A DNA stretch of 64,000 nt from Oceanobacter sp. 1_MG-2023 (lineage in GTDB: Bacteria > Pseudomonadota > Gammaproteobacteria > Pseudomonadales > Oceanobacteraceae): the NCBI RefSeq assembly GCF_030689025.1, contig NZ_JAUYWA010000001.1:186001-250000 (forward strand), read 5' to 3'. Positions 27,034 to 36,190 of the stretch are shown here, piece after piece. A model generated the notes under the pieces. It was not told where the DNA came from. It did no database searches and saw nothing but the letters and a program-made list of their open reading frames with translations. A program made the translations under genes and the position numbers. Within the stretch, counting starts at the first letter, position 1. Each line of letters starts with the position of its first letter.

Positions 27034-28653
27034 TTATAAACCCGTACATATAACCGGTGCCGCTGCCAGCAGAGCCTGAGTATAAGAGTCTTGAGGCTGG
27101 TTCATCACGCTGGCGCACTCCCCTTGCTCAACCAGGACCCCCTGACTCATCACCGCCACCCGATGAGCCAGATGTGGAATAATCGACAGGTCGTGGGTAA
27201 TAAACAGATAGCTCAACCCCATTTCTTGCTGCAGCTCCTGCAGCAACGCCAATACCTGACCGCGGATACTGACATCCAGCGCACTGGTGGGTTCATCACA
27301 GATAATCAGATCAGGCTCGACTGCAATCGCCCGGGCAATGGCGATTCGCTGACGCTGGCCCCCGGAAAATTCATGGGGATAGCGGTCGAGGTGCTCCACC
27401 GCCATACCAACCCGCAGCAACAGTGTTTGCAGCTTGGCTTCACGCTGTTGATGGTCATCGGCCAGGCCCAGACTGATCATGCCTTCGGCAAGAATCTCAC
27501 GAATGGTCATACGCGGATTCATGGAAGAAAACGGGTCCTGGAAAATCACTTGAATACGTTTGCGGTAAGCACGAAATTCAGCCTGGCTCAGCTGGTCAAT
27601 CCGCTGGCCGTCGAAAGTGATACACCCCGCATACAGAGGTTCCAGAGCCAGAATGGCCCGACCTACCGTCGATTTGCCGGAACCGGATTCTCCCACCAGT
27701 GCCAGGGTTTCACCTTTATGGATCTGGAATGATACGCCATCCACTGCGCGGGTATGGCCTACCACCCGCTGCAGCACACCATGGCGCTGTGGAAACCAGA
27801 CCTTCAACCCCTCCACCGTCAGCAACGGCTCGGGGGTGGTCAATGGCTGTCGGAAGTCACGCCGTGGCAACGAGTGAATCAGCTGGCGACTGTATTCGTG
27901 TTGCGGCGACACGAAGAACTCATCACCAGGACGGTATTCCAGAATCTCACCATGGCGCATCACCGCCACCCGGTCGGCCATTTCCGACACCACACCCATA
28001 TCGTGAGTAATCAGCAAGACCCCCAGTTTCCGGGCGCGACGGATCTGGTTCAGCAAATCCAGAATCTGCTTCTGGATGGTGACATCCAGTGCAGTGGTCG
28101 GTTCATCCGCTACCAGCAGCTCCGGCTCACAGGCCAGAGCCATGGCGATCATTACTCGCTGCTTCTGACCGCCGGACAACTGATGCGGATACCAGCTCAG
28201 ACGCTGGCGAGGGTCAGGAATACCAACTTCTTCCAACAGATTGATAACCGCTGTTTTTAGCGCCGCACCGGTCAGACCCTTGTGTAAAACCAGTACTTCA
28301 CCAATCTGTTGCAACAGGGTTTGTACCGGATTCAGCGCACTTTGCGGCTCCTGAAAAATCATCGCTGCGCGATAACCCCGAACCGCATTCATCTGCCGTT
28401 CGGTCCGTTCAAACAGATTATCGCCAGCCAGCTCAATCACACCGCCGGTGATACTCAGGGTATCGGGCAACAATCGTAAAATGGCCAGTGCCGTCAGCGA
28501 TTTGCCGGAGCCACTTTCCCCGACCAGCGCCAGGATTTCACCGGCGTCAATGCTAAAGGAAATCCCGTTGACCATCGGCTGCCGCTGGGCTTGCCGGGCA
28601 TTGACCAAGGCAGGTAATTCGATCGTCAGATCACGTACAGTTAACAATGACAT
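27034..28653 (-). CDS. Peptide ABC transporter, fused double ATPase (YejF-like)
   Basis: 539 residues containing two complete ABC ATPases. The first has Walker A GESGSGKS (about 45), signature LSGGQKQR and Walker [13 protein letters not shown]. The second has GESGSGKST (about 325), FSGGQRQR and [12 protein letters not shown]. This energises uptake of di- or oligopeptides through the two permeases encoded just upstream. A GTG at 28659 overlaps the permease stop, but AGGG 8 nt before the ATG at 28653 favours the latter. It is the last gene of a four-gene operon with the order of Escherichia coli yejABEF. Confidence 0.92.
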   Translation of the reverse strand: MSLLTVRDLTIELPALVNARQAQRQPMVNGISFSIDAGEILALVGESGSGKSLTALAILRLLPDTLSITGGVIELAGDNLFERTERQMNAVRGYRAAMIFQEPQSALNPVQTLLQQIGEVLVLHKGLTGAALKTAVINLLEEVGIPDPRQRLSWYPHQLSGGQKQRVMIAMALACEPELLVADEPTTALDVTIQKQILDLLNQIRRARKLGVLLITHDMGVVSEMADRVAVMRHGEILEYRPGDEFFVSPQHEYSRQLIHSLPRRDFRQPLTTPEPLLTVEGLKVWFPQRHGVLQRVVGHTRAVDGVSFQIHKGETLALVGESGSGKSTVGRAILALEPLYAGCITFDGQRIDQLSQAEFRAYRKRIQVIFQDPFSSMNPRMTIREILAEGMISLGLADDHQQREAKLQTLLLRVGMAVEHLDRYPHEFSGGQRQRIAIARAIAVEPDLIICDEPTSALDVSIRGQVLALLQELQQEMGLSYLFITHDLSIIPHLAHRVAVMSQGVLVEQGECASVMNQPQDSYTQALLAAAPVICTGL

Positions 28654-28658
28654 TGCCA

Positions 28659-30098
28659 CTACCCTGCCGACCGGGGGTCAAATGCATCACGAACCTTGTC
28701 GGCGAACAGGTTAGCGGCCAAAACCAGAATAAACATCAACACAAACGCGGCTGCCACCGACCACCACACCACTGGCTCACGGGACAATTCTGCCCGGGCT
28801 TCGTTAATCATATTGCCCCAGCTGGCCATCGACGGATCAACCCCGACCCCAATATAGGACAGCACCGCTTCAGCCAGTACAAACCCGCTGAAGTCGAGCA
28901 CCAACGCAATCAGAATCAGATGGGTCACATTGGGCAGGATATGACGGCCGATAATACGGCCATGCCGCACCCCGAAGGCCCGCGCCGCCTGCACATAATC
29001 CAGCTGGCTGACCTTCAGGGTTTCGGCCCGCAACAAGCGACACAGCCCGGTCCAGCTGGTCATGCCAAGAATGAAACACAACGCCAGGAACTTGAAATCT
29101 GCCCGTTCCGTGGTGAGCTGGAACTGTTCGGGATGGGTTTCGATATACACATCAATCAACAGCACCGAAGCCGCGATCAGCAAAATGCCCGGAATCGAAC
29201 TCAGGGTGGTGTACACATACTGCACCAGATCATCCACCCAACCGCGGAAATAACCAGCCGAAATACCCAGCAAAATCGCCAGTGGCAAGGTCAACAGAGT
29301 AGCCAATGTGCCAATCAGAACCCCAGTCCGAATGGCTTTCAATCCCTGATACAACACATCCTGGCCAACCTTGTCGGTGCCAAGAATATGGTAATACTGG
29401 CCCAGCTCCAGCACCCAGCAAGCGCCTACGACCAGCACTCCCAGGGTGATATAAATTGTTTTCCATGGCAGCACAGCCCCCATGTCGTCACTCTTTAGGC
29501 CACAGCCCTGTGCCGTGCAGCGTAAACGCCATTGCCAATGCAGGATCACCAGGGCAGCCATTATTGCCACCCCCGTCAGAACAGACTTGAGAGAGCGCTG
29601 CCATACATCGGCCGCAACACTGTCACCCTCTTGCAAGTGACTGCCCGCATGGGCCAGCCGAGGAAACGCCCGCACGACGTTGCCGTCGTCCGAGGTCTGG
29701 TTTTCACGGGCAAACGAGTAAATCGAAAACGGTTCGGAATAGGTGGTTTCATCCTGTCCGTGTAACCCTGCCAGCACCGCATCCAGGACACTTTTAACTT
29801 CCTGGCTGTAGTGCACCACTGGCTCGGTCATGGTTTCCGAAGCCGGCTCTGCAACAGACCCGGACGTAGCAATGGCGGGTAATGGCTCGCGGTAATGTAA
29901 TGAATCCAGCAAGGCCATCAGGACATAAAACAAAATCACCAGAAACGCCGCCGACCCGATACGGGATACAAACACCGAACGCCAGCGCCCTCTGGCCAGA
30001 GGGTCCCTGGCCAACTGCACAAAAAACAGTATCAGTGCAGCCACCAGGGCAAAAATCAATAAATCACTCAGCAAAACAACCGGTTGAACAGCCAGCAT
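28659..30098 (-). CDS. Peptide ABC transporter permease (YejE-like, long N-terminus)
   Basis: 479 residues. The C-terminal half (about 250-470) is an ordinary DppC/OppC-type permease, with the EAA-type loop VQAARAFGVRHGRIIGRHILPN. The N-terminal half is longer than in YejE: two hydrophobic helices, then a periplasmic stretch of about 110 residues with many acidic residues and His. Its ATG overlaps the stop of the partner permease gene (TAATG). It forms the channel together with the YejB-like protein. Confidence 0.88.
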   Translation of the reverse strand: MLAVQPVVLLSDLLIFALVAALILFFVQLARDPLARGRWRSVFVSRIGSAAFLVILFYVLMALLDSLHYREPLPAIATSGSVAEPASETMTEPVVHYSQEVKSVLDAVLAGLHGQDETTYSEPFSIYSFARENQTSDDGNVVRAFPRLAHAGSHLQEGDSVAADVWQRSLKSVLTGVAIMAALVILHWQWRLRCTAQGCGLKSDDMGAVLPWKTIYITLGVLVVGACWVLELGQYYHILGTDKVGQDVLYQGLKAIRTGVLIGTLATLLTLPLAILLGISAGYFRGWVDDLVQYVYTTLSSIPGILLIAASVLLIDVYIETHPEQFQLTTERADFKFLALCFILGMTSWTGLCRLLRAETLKVSQLDYVQAARAFGVRHGRIIGRHILPNVTHLILIALVLDFSGFVLAEAVLSYIGVGVDPSMASWGNMINEARAELSREPVVWWSVAAAFVLMFILVLAANLFADKVRDAFDPRSAG

Positions 30099-31075
30099 TA
30101 CGACAACCTCACGCGTGGATCAACCAGGGTATAGGAGATATCGGTCAGAATCAGACCGATGATATAAAGCACCGATCCCAGAAATACCATACTGCGCACA
30201 ATGGCAAAATCCTGCGCCTGAATGGCATCCAGGGTATAGCTGCCCAGGCCGGGGATACCAAAAAACGACTCGGTCAGCAGGCTGCCCATAAATAGCGACG
30301 GAATCACCACCACCACACTGGTCAGAATCGGAATCAGGCCGTTGGGCAAAATATGCCGGAACAACACGGTCAGTTCAGGCACCCCCTTGGCTCGGGCAGT
30401 ACGCACATAATCCTTGTTGGCTTCTTCCAGAAACAGGGTGCGGTACAAACGCGTACCGCCGCCGATACCACTGATCACCCCGATAATCACCGGTAATATC
30501 AGGAAACGAACAGCGTCGATGCCCGCCAGATAACCGGAGATCGGCACCAGATTCCAGGTTTTGGCAAAAAAGTACTGCCCGGCAAATACGTAAAACACCC
30601 CGGAAATCGACATCAGCACCACACAGGCCACCATCGCTGCAGTATCAAACAGGCTGGCGCGAAACATCACTACAAACAGCGCAAAGGCGATATTCACCGT
30701 CAGCCCGACGATAAAGGTCGGCAACGCCACCGCCAGGCTGGGCCACATGCGCTGCTGGATATCATCACCAATGGCACGGCCTTCGTCGGATTTACCAAAA
30801 TCCAGCACAAACAGGCGCATCGATTTATCAAAGAAAATGGTATCCGTCAGCAATCCCTGACTGTCGTCCCGATCGTTTATAAACAGCGGTTTGTCATACC
30901 CCCGTTGTACTTTCCACTGCTCCACCGCCTGTGGATCAATATGTTTGTCGCCCAGTTGCACCAGTGCCATCTGGTCGGGAGAGTTGACCACAAAAAACAG
31001 CGCAAAGGTCAGTACGTTCACCCCAACCAGAATCGGCACGGCATACAGCAAACGGCGGATAATATAAGCCAGCAT
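30098..31075 (-). CDS. Peptide ABC transporter permease (YejB-like)
   Basis: 325 residues. It starts with MLAYIIRRLLYAVPILVGVN, the typical first helix of DppB/OppB permeases. A periplasmic loop of about 100 residues and five further helices follow, with the EAA-like motif YVRTARAKGVPELTVLFRHILPNG. The start at 31075 overlaps the TGA of the binding-protein gene (ATGA); the frame extends further upstream but only inside that gene. Partner of the 28659 permease. Confidence 0.9.
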   Translation of the reverse strand: MLAYIIRRLLYAVPILVGVNVLTFALFFVVNSPDQMALVQLGDKHIDPQAVEQWKVQRGYDKPLFINDRDDSQGLLTDTIFFDKSMRLFVLDFGKSDEGRAIGDDIQQRMWPSLAVALPTFIVGLTVNIAFALFVVMFRASLFDTAAMVACVVLMSISGVFYVFAGQYFFAKTWNLVPISGYLAGIDAVRFLILPVIIGVISGIGGGTRLYRTLFLEEANKDYVRTARAKGVPELTVLFRHILPNGLIPILTSVVVVIPSLFMGSLLTESFFGIPGLGSYTLDAIQAQDFAIVRSMVFLGSVLYIIGLILTDISYTLVDPRVRLS

Positions 31076-33456
31076 CAGTGTTGCCCTCCGGTAGTCGCCC
31101 GCGATCCGGTTATCACTCGAGCCTGTTGCCGCCGCTGATAAGCACGATAACCGGGGATCATTAACAGCACGACCAAAGCCGCCACCAGCATCAACGGCCA
31201 CCACACCGGCCGGTTACGCTCTGCCCGGGCCTGTTGCCGTTCAGCATTATCAATGCCGTAATATTTCAGTACTGCCTTACTGATGCCGTGAGCCTTGGTG
31301 TTCTTCACCCAGGGATTGTTCAGCACATAGGAGTGGGGATGCCAGCCTGACGCCCAGGGCGCATCGTGATGATAAATCGCCAGCATTTGCTTGATAATGG
31401 TCATACGCTCGGGAGAATCCGGCATCAGTTTCATCGCTTCGAACAAGCGGTCGTAATCGGCGTTGGCATAGTTGCTGGAGTTCACCCCGGCACCGCCAGT
31501 CACTACCTGGCCATTGGCGCTGTATAACAGGAACAGGAAGTTTTCCGCATCCGGGTAATCGGCGATCCAGCCCCACTGGAACAACTGGGCATTACCCGAG
31601 CGCATTTTTTCCTTGAAGCGGTTGTAATCAGTACCGCGGATATTGAGCTGGATACCCAGTTTCTTGAACTGCTTGATCATCCAGATTTGCATGGCACTGG
31701 CACTCCCCCCACCACTGGGGGTATCCAGATTCAGTACCAGCGGCTCACCGGTAACGGCATCACGACCGCCAGGATAACCGGCTTCGGCCAGCAAACGCCG
31801 GGCTTCATCCAGTGATTTGCGTACCGGTGCACCGGCCGTTTTGGAGCCAGTCAAACGAGCGTTGGCGTCCCAGTCGAAAACATAGGGATTCATCCCTTGT
31901 GGCCCCGACTGATAACCAAAAATCCCGGGAGAAATCGGGCTTTGTGCCACTTCACCACGGCCATTGGCAAAAATGGAAATGGCCTCTTCCTGGTTGTAGG
32001 CAATAGCAATGGCCTGACGTAATTTACGCGCCCGCGCCCGCTCCTGCTGCAGCGGATCAGGAGCCGTATTCATGTCAGCACCAGCAGTATCCGGCGAAGG
32101 CAAACCACCCACCACAGGGTCCAGCATATTAAAGGCCAGATAATAGGTACCGGGCACCACTTCGATTTCCATCCTGATACCCATATCCTGCATTTCCTGA
32201 CTCAGATGGATGCCCGCAGCACCGATTGAGATTGCCTGGTCAAAACTGTCGCTGGCAATGCCAGAGCGATCGTAATAGCCCTGCAAGAATTTGGTCCATA
32301 GCGGGATCGATTCTTTTTCCAGCCGGTACACCGCCTTGTCAATCAATGGCAAGCGAGCACCGGCGGCATCCAGCAATCCGGCTGCTGCGTCACCGGGCTC
32401 ACCTTCGGCGGGATAAAAGTCGTCGCGGTAATTGGGGTTACGCTGCAGGATAATGGCTTCGTTAGGATCGTTTTTGGTCATCATGAATGGCCCGGTACCC
32501 ACCGGATACCAGTCCAGCACAATATTACGGTCGGCCAGGCCGGGCTGGTGATAGAACTCGTCCACCAAGGCTGGCAGCGGCGCAAAAAAGTGCATCGCCA
32601 GCCAGTATTTGAACTGCGGGTATTTGCCATTCAGGCGCACGCTGAACTGGTAATCACCCAGCTGCTCGACGCCGGATAACGGGTAATTATCCAGGTTCAG
32701 CCAGCCGGTTTGTTGATAACGCTCGTCACTGTCGGCCAGTTGCTGCCGGGCAGCAGTCACGGTATCGGCAAAATCGGCCATGCCGACAATGTACTCCGCC
32801 AGCAATCCCCGAATCGGGGATAGATTGGCAGGGTCAGCCAGCCGCTTGATCTGATAGATGTAATCGGCGGCAACCAGTTCACGGCTATCGTGCTGATCAA
32901 AATCATCCAGCCCGAGAAAACCGGCGCTGTCGGCGGCCGTCTCAAACCGGTACCGCGGCGTGCCATCGGCATTCCGGGCAAACGCCGGGTGCGGCTGATA
33001 ATAAATACCCGGCTTGAGGGTAAACACATAGGTACTGAACGCCAGATCCTCGGCATCTTCTGCAACCGGCTCCCCATCGGCATTGCTGTACACGATCTCG
33101 GGCAGGCCAGTCAGGGTATTGGCTTCCAGTTGGTATGGGCGCTTCAGATAATGGTATTGCAGCGGCGGATCATAGATCTGGTCGATAAAGCGGCCTTCGT
33201 CGGAGCTGTAGGAGCGGGCCGGGTCAAGGTGTTTCGGGCGTTCGGAGAAACTGGAATACAGTACGATGTCATCCGCGTCTTCACCTCCGGGATGGGGGCT
33301 GTTAATGGCACTGTCAGAGCAACCAGCCAGACTGGCCAGCATGGTGACGGCCAGCATGATCGCTCCCGCAATGCGCCGATGCCGGGACCATAATCCCATT
33401 GCATCCAGTACGCTGGTCGTCTTGCCCGTCACCGACTTCAACCGATAAATCGCCAT
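31075..33456 (-). CDS. Peptide-binding lipoprotein with C-terminal membrane helix (family 5 SBP)
   Basis: 793 residues, the first gene of the Yej-like operon. The N-terminal region has a hydrophobic stretch ending in a lipobox-like LAGC (about residue 46), then a family-5 extracellular solute-binding domain (RPKHLDPARSYSSDE ... YPVGTGPFMM ... GWIADYPDAENFLFLL). Unusually, a strong transmembrane segment (WWPLMLVAALVVLLMIPG) followed by a basic tail lies at the C-terminus, and the protein is about 200 residues longer than YejA. The binding protein may thus be anchored at both ends. Ligand: probably oligopeptides, from the neighbours. Confidence 0.85.
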   Translation of the reverse strand: MAIYRLKSVTGKTTSVLDAMGLWSRHRRIAGAIMLAVTMLASLAGCSDSAINSPHPGGEDADDIVLYSSFSERPKHLDPARSYSSDEGRFIDQIYDPPLQYHYLKRPYQLEANTLTGLPEIVYSNADGEPVAEDAEDLAFSTYVFTLKPGIYYQPHPAFARNADGTPRYRFETAADSAGFLGLDDFDQHDSRELVAADYIYQIKRLADPANLSPIRGLLAEYIVGMADFADTVTAARQQLADSDERYQQTGWLNLDNYPLSGVEQLGDYQFSVRLNGKYPQFKYWLAMHFFAPLPALVDEFYHQPGLADRNIVLDWYPVGTGPFMMTKNDPNEAIILQRNPNYRDDFYPAEGEPGDAAAGLLDAAGARLPLIDKAVYRLEKESIPLWTKFLQGYYDRSGIASDSFDQAISIGAAGIHLSQEMQDMGIRMEIEVVPGTYYLAFNMLDPVVGGLPSPDTAGADMNTAPDPLQQERARARKLRQAIAIAYNQEEAISIFANGRGEVAQSPISPGIFGYQSGPQGMNPYVFDWDANARLTGSKTAGAPVRKSLDEARRLLAEAGYPGGRDAVTGEPLVLNLDTPSGGGSASAMQIWMIKQFKKLGIQLNIRGTDYNRFKEKMRSGNAQLFQWGWIADYPDAENFLFLLYSANGQVVTGGAGVNSSNYANADYDRLFEAMKLMPDSPERMTIIKQMLAIYHHDAPWASGWHPHSYVLNNPWVKNTKAHGISKAVLKYYGIDNAERQQARAERNRPVWWPLMLVAALVVLLMIPGYRAYQRRQQARVITGSRATTGGQH

Positions 33457-33897
33457 AATCATCCGCTAGAAAAAAACCTGCCACAGTGTGCCATCAAATC
33501 AGAAACAGGCAAGTATCCCCCCTGAAGCGCTCGATATTCTGTCTGAACAGTCGATCAATCAATATTCAGGGGCCATTAATGGCTTCAACCGCCACTTCAC
33601 TGACCATTACTTGCGCTGCCTCACAGTACCGCCTTTGCGCCGCATGGCGTGCTTGATTAGTATTCCTGCCCGGGCGCCAGCATAAACAGGCAACAGAGGG
33701 GGCAAAATGTTTCCAGGTCATGAGAAAAAAGCCTGCGGTCACCCCATTACCGGTTATCCCCATGCCCTGCGCTCACGTTGTCCAGCTCATGAACACGGAT
33801 CACCGACCAGCACCCAGTCAGACACCCGGCTTTGCCAGGATCACGACATGTCGACTGTGTTTACATCCAACCGCTTATCCATCCAAGGAATTTGTCT
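33457..33897. other. Divergent intergenic region, Yej-like operon / MoxR operon
   Basis: About 440 bp separating two divergent operons. I see no gene, no strong hairpin and no consensus promoter. The only clear signal is AAGGAA just upstream of the GTG start of the moxR-like gene. Confidence 0.5.
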
Positions 33898-34977
33898 GTG
33901 AGTAACCCCGCCCTCTCCCTGCAGCAACTACACAAAAACCTCGCCAAAGTCATCCATTGTCAGCCGCAGTCATTGCTGTTCACCCTTACGACTCTGCTGT
34001 GCCGCGGTCACTTGCTGATTGAAGATGTGCCGGGGTTGGGGAAGACCACACTGGCCCGGGCGCTGGCCAAATCGGTACAGGTGGATATGCGGCGTTTGCA
34101 GTGTACGCCGGACGTTATGCCGTCCGATATCACTGGGGTATCGGTGTTTAATCCGCAAGATCAATCCTTCCATTTGTCACCTGGGCCGATTTTCACCAAC
34201 CTGCTGCTGGTCGACGAAATCAACCGGGCCACCCCCAGAACCCAGTCAGCCTTGCTCGAAGCCATGGCTGAAGGCACCGTCAGTATCGATCGTGAGATCC
34301 ATGCCTTGCCGGCTGTCTTTATGGTGATTGCGACCCAGAACCCGGTGGAGTTCAGCGGGACTTACCCGCTGCCAGAAGCCCAGCTGGACCGCTTTTTTAT
34401 GCGTATTTCACTGGGCTACCCCAGCGAAGAACAGGAACTGGGCATCCTGCAAGCACAACTGAGCGGTCATCCACTGGATACACTCGAGGCCGTGATGTCA
34501 GACAAAGCGCTGCAAGCATTACAAGCCCATTGTGAAAAAATCCCCCTCAGCGAAGCACTGCTGGGTTACATCAACCAGCTGGTACGTGCCACTCGTGAAC
34601 ATCCCAAAGTGCAGCTGGGAGCCAGCCCCCGGGGAGCACTGGCACTGATGCGGGCAGCCCGAGCCATGACACTGTTAACCGGCAAAAAACAGGTCACGCC
34701 CCACACCGTGCAGCTGCTGGTTGATCCGGTGCTCAGTCATCGGCTGATATTCCGCAACCCCGGCATGAACCAAGCGGAACAACGTCAGGCATTCTGGGAT
34801 GACCTGCTGGCACAAATACCGGTACCAGACTTTGCCAGCACCCCCCAAACCCAGGCACCAGCCGCAGAATCATCCTCCGACCAGACCAGGGAAACGGAGA
34901 GCAAAACCACCCAAGACACCAACACCAACACCCCCAGAGGCAGAGTCAAAGCCCGCCCTGGTAGTGAGAGCCGCTGA
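33898..34977 (+). CDS. MoxR-family AAA+ ATPase
   Basis: 359 residues. Walker A is EDVPGLGKTTLARAL, Walker B LLLVDEINRATPR and sensor 1 VIATQNPVEFSGTYPLPEAQLDRF. The C-terminus carries a hydrophilic Thr-, Glu- and Gln-rich extension of about 55 residues. The start is taken as the GTG at 33898 (AAGGAA 7 nt upstream); an in-frame ATG at 33832 has no ribosome site. First gene of a MoxR - DUF58 - transglutaminase operon, a widespread triad. The ATPase is thought to remodel the von Willebrand-like DUF58 partner. Confidence 0.93.
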   Translation: MSNPALSLQQLHKNLAKVIHCQPQSLLFTLTTLLCRGHLLIEDVPGLGKTTLARALAKSVQVDMRRLQCTPDVMPSDITGVSVFNPQDQSFHLSPGPIFTNLLLVDEINRATPRTQSALLEAMAEGTVSIDREIHALPAVFMVIATQNPVEFSGTYPLPEAQLDRFFMRISLGYPSEEQELGILQAQLSGHPLDTLEAVMSDKALQALQAHCEKIPLSEALLGYINQLVRATREHPKVQLGASPRGALALMRAARAMTLLTGKKQVTPHTVQLLVDPVLSHRLIFRNPGMNQAEQRQAFWDDLLAQIPVPDFASTPQTQAPAAESSSDQTRETESKTTQDTNTNTPRGRVKARPGSESR

Positions 34978-34978
34978 T

Positions 34979-36190
34979 ATGTCCTTATCCAACGGCCCAG
35001 GCCGATGGTTACAACAACACCTCACCGCCCAGCATTTTTTATGGCTACTGGCGCTGGCCAGCCTGCTTATTGCCTGGAACCGGGGCCTGGCGCTGCTGTA
35101 CGGCATGCTGGCACTGGTACTGGCGACCTTGTTGGTGTCCTGGTTATTACCCTGGCTGGCACTGCGGCAGATTCAGGTATCCGTACGGCAGATCGACAGT
35201 GCCAGCGCCGGGGGCGAGGTGACACTGGAGTATCAGTTCCAACTCCCCAAAACCCGCTACCTGATGCTGTTACGGGAAGATCTGGAATATATCGACCAGC
35301 CCGTCACCCACAGAATCCCGATACTGGCCGATGGCGATCGCCTGCGCACCTATAGTCATTGCCCTTATCGTGGTGTCTTTCCGATACAAAGCGTTGAGAT
35401 TGGCTGTTGCTGGCCCTTCGGTTTTGTCAGTCAGTATCGACAGCTGGAGATTCCCGAACGTCAGATTATTGTCGCCCCCCAGATCGTGGAGGTGCAGACC
35501 TTGCCCGGCGGAGCCGGTAACGATAACGCCCTGATTGAATATCAGCACACCAGCCAGCCCCACGCTCAGGAAGAATACTGTGGCTTGCGCGAATACCGGC
35601 CTCACGACTCGCTCAAACACGTGCACTGGTCCGCGTCGGCCCGTCACCAGCAATTACTGGTACGAGAGTACAACAGCCATGCCCAGCCAGACTTTTTACT
35701 GGTACTGGATAACGATCGGGCTGACGACATTGGCGAAGCACCACTCTCCACCTTTGAATTTGCCGTATCGCTGGCAGCCTCGCTGATGGAATGGGCCAAA
35801 CACCAGCAGCAACCCATGCGGCTGCTGATCCACGGCAACCACGCCACCGATATCGCCATTGGTGGTCACCATCGCGGCAGCAGTGATTATTTATCGGCGC
35901 TGGCCTGGACCCAGGCAGATGACGATGAGCCTTACGGCGCACGCGTAGAACAGGCACTGATGAAATACCCCAACAGCGCCACCCTGATCACCGTGCGGAA
36001 CCTCAGCCAACCGGCGGTGTTACCCGACATTCATGGCAGCCATATCGACATACTTATTGCTGATCAGAGCTTTATTTACCCAATGCAATCCTGGCAAGAA
36101 GGCTGGAGCCAACCCTCAGCCAACCACTACCAGCTTCACCTTCATGCCAGCAGCAAGCTAGAGAGACAATTCCGTTATGGCGCATTCTGA
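34979..36190 (+). CDS. DUF58 domain membrane protein
   Basis: 403 residues. Two adjacent hydrophobic helices lie at about 20-65, then a soluble region ends with the DUF58 signature EEYCGLREYRPHDSLKHVHWSA (shown here as a motif around residue 200) and a von Willebrand-like domain (LLVLDNDRADD). The ATG lies one base after the moxR-like stop and the gene overlaps the next start by 14 bases, so it is tightly operonic. The role, with MoxR and the transglutaminase, is probably in the cell envelope. Confidence 0.9.
   Translation: MSLSNGPGRWLQQHLTAQHFLWLLALASLLIAWNRGLALLYGMLALVLATLLVSWLLPWLALRQIQVSVRQIDSASAGGEVTLEYQFQLPKTRYLMLLREDLEYIDQPVTHRIPILADGDRLRTYSHCPYRGVFPIQSVEIGCCWPFGFVSQYRQLEIPERQIIVAPQIVEVQTLPGGAGNDNALIEYQHTSQPHAQEEYCGLREYRPHDSLKHVHWSASARHQQLLVREYNSHAQPDFLLVLDNDRADDIGEAPLSTFEFAVSLAASLMEWAKHQQQPMRLLIHGNHATDIAIGGHHRGSSDYLSALAWTQADDDEPYGARVEQALMKYPNSATLITVRNLSQPAVLPDIHGSHIDILIADQSFIYPMQSWQEGWSQPSANHYQLHLHASSKLERQFRYGAF

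Noticed and set aside
28647..29498. 283-codon rightward open frame
   Set aside because: Antisense of the YejE-like permease gene, rich in Gln, His and Asn.
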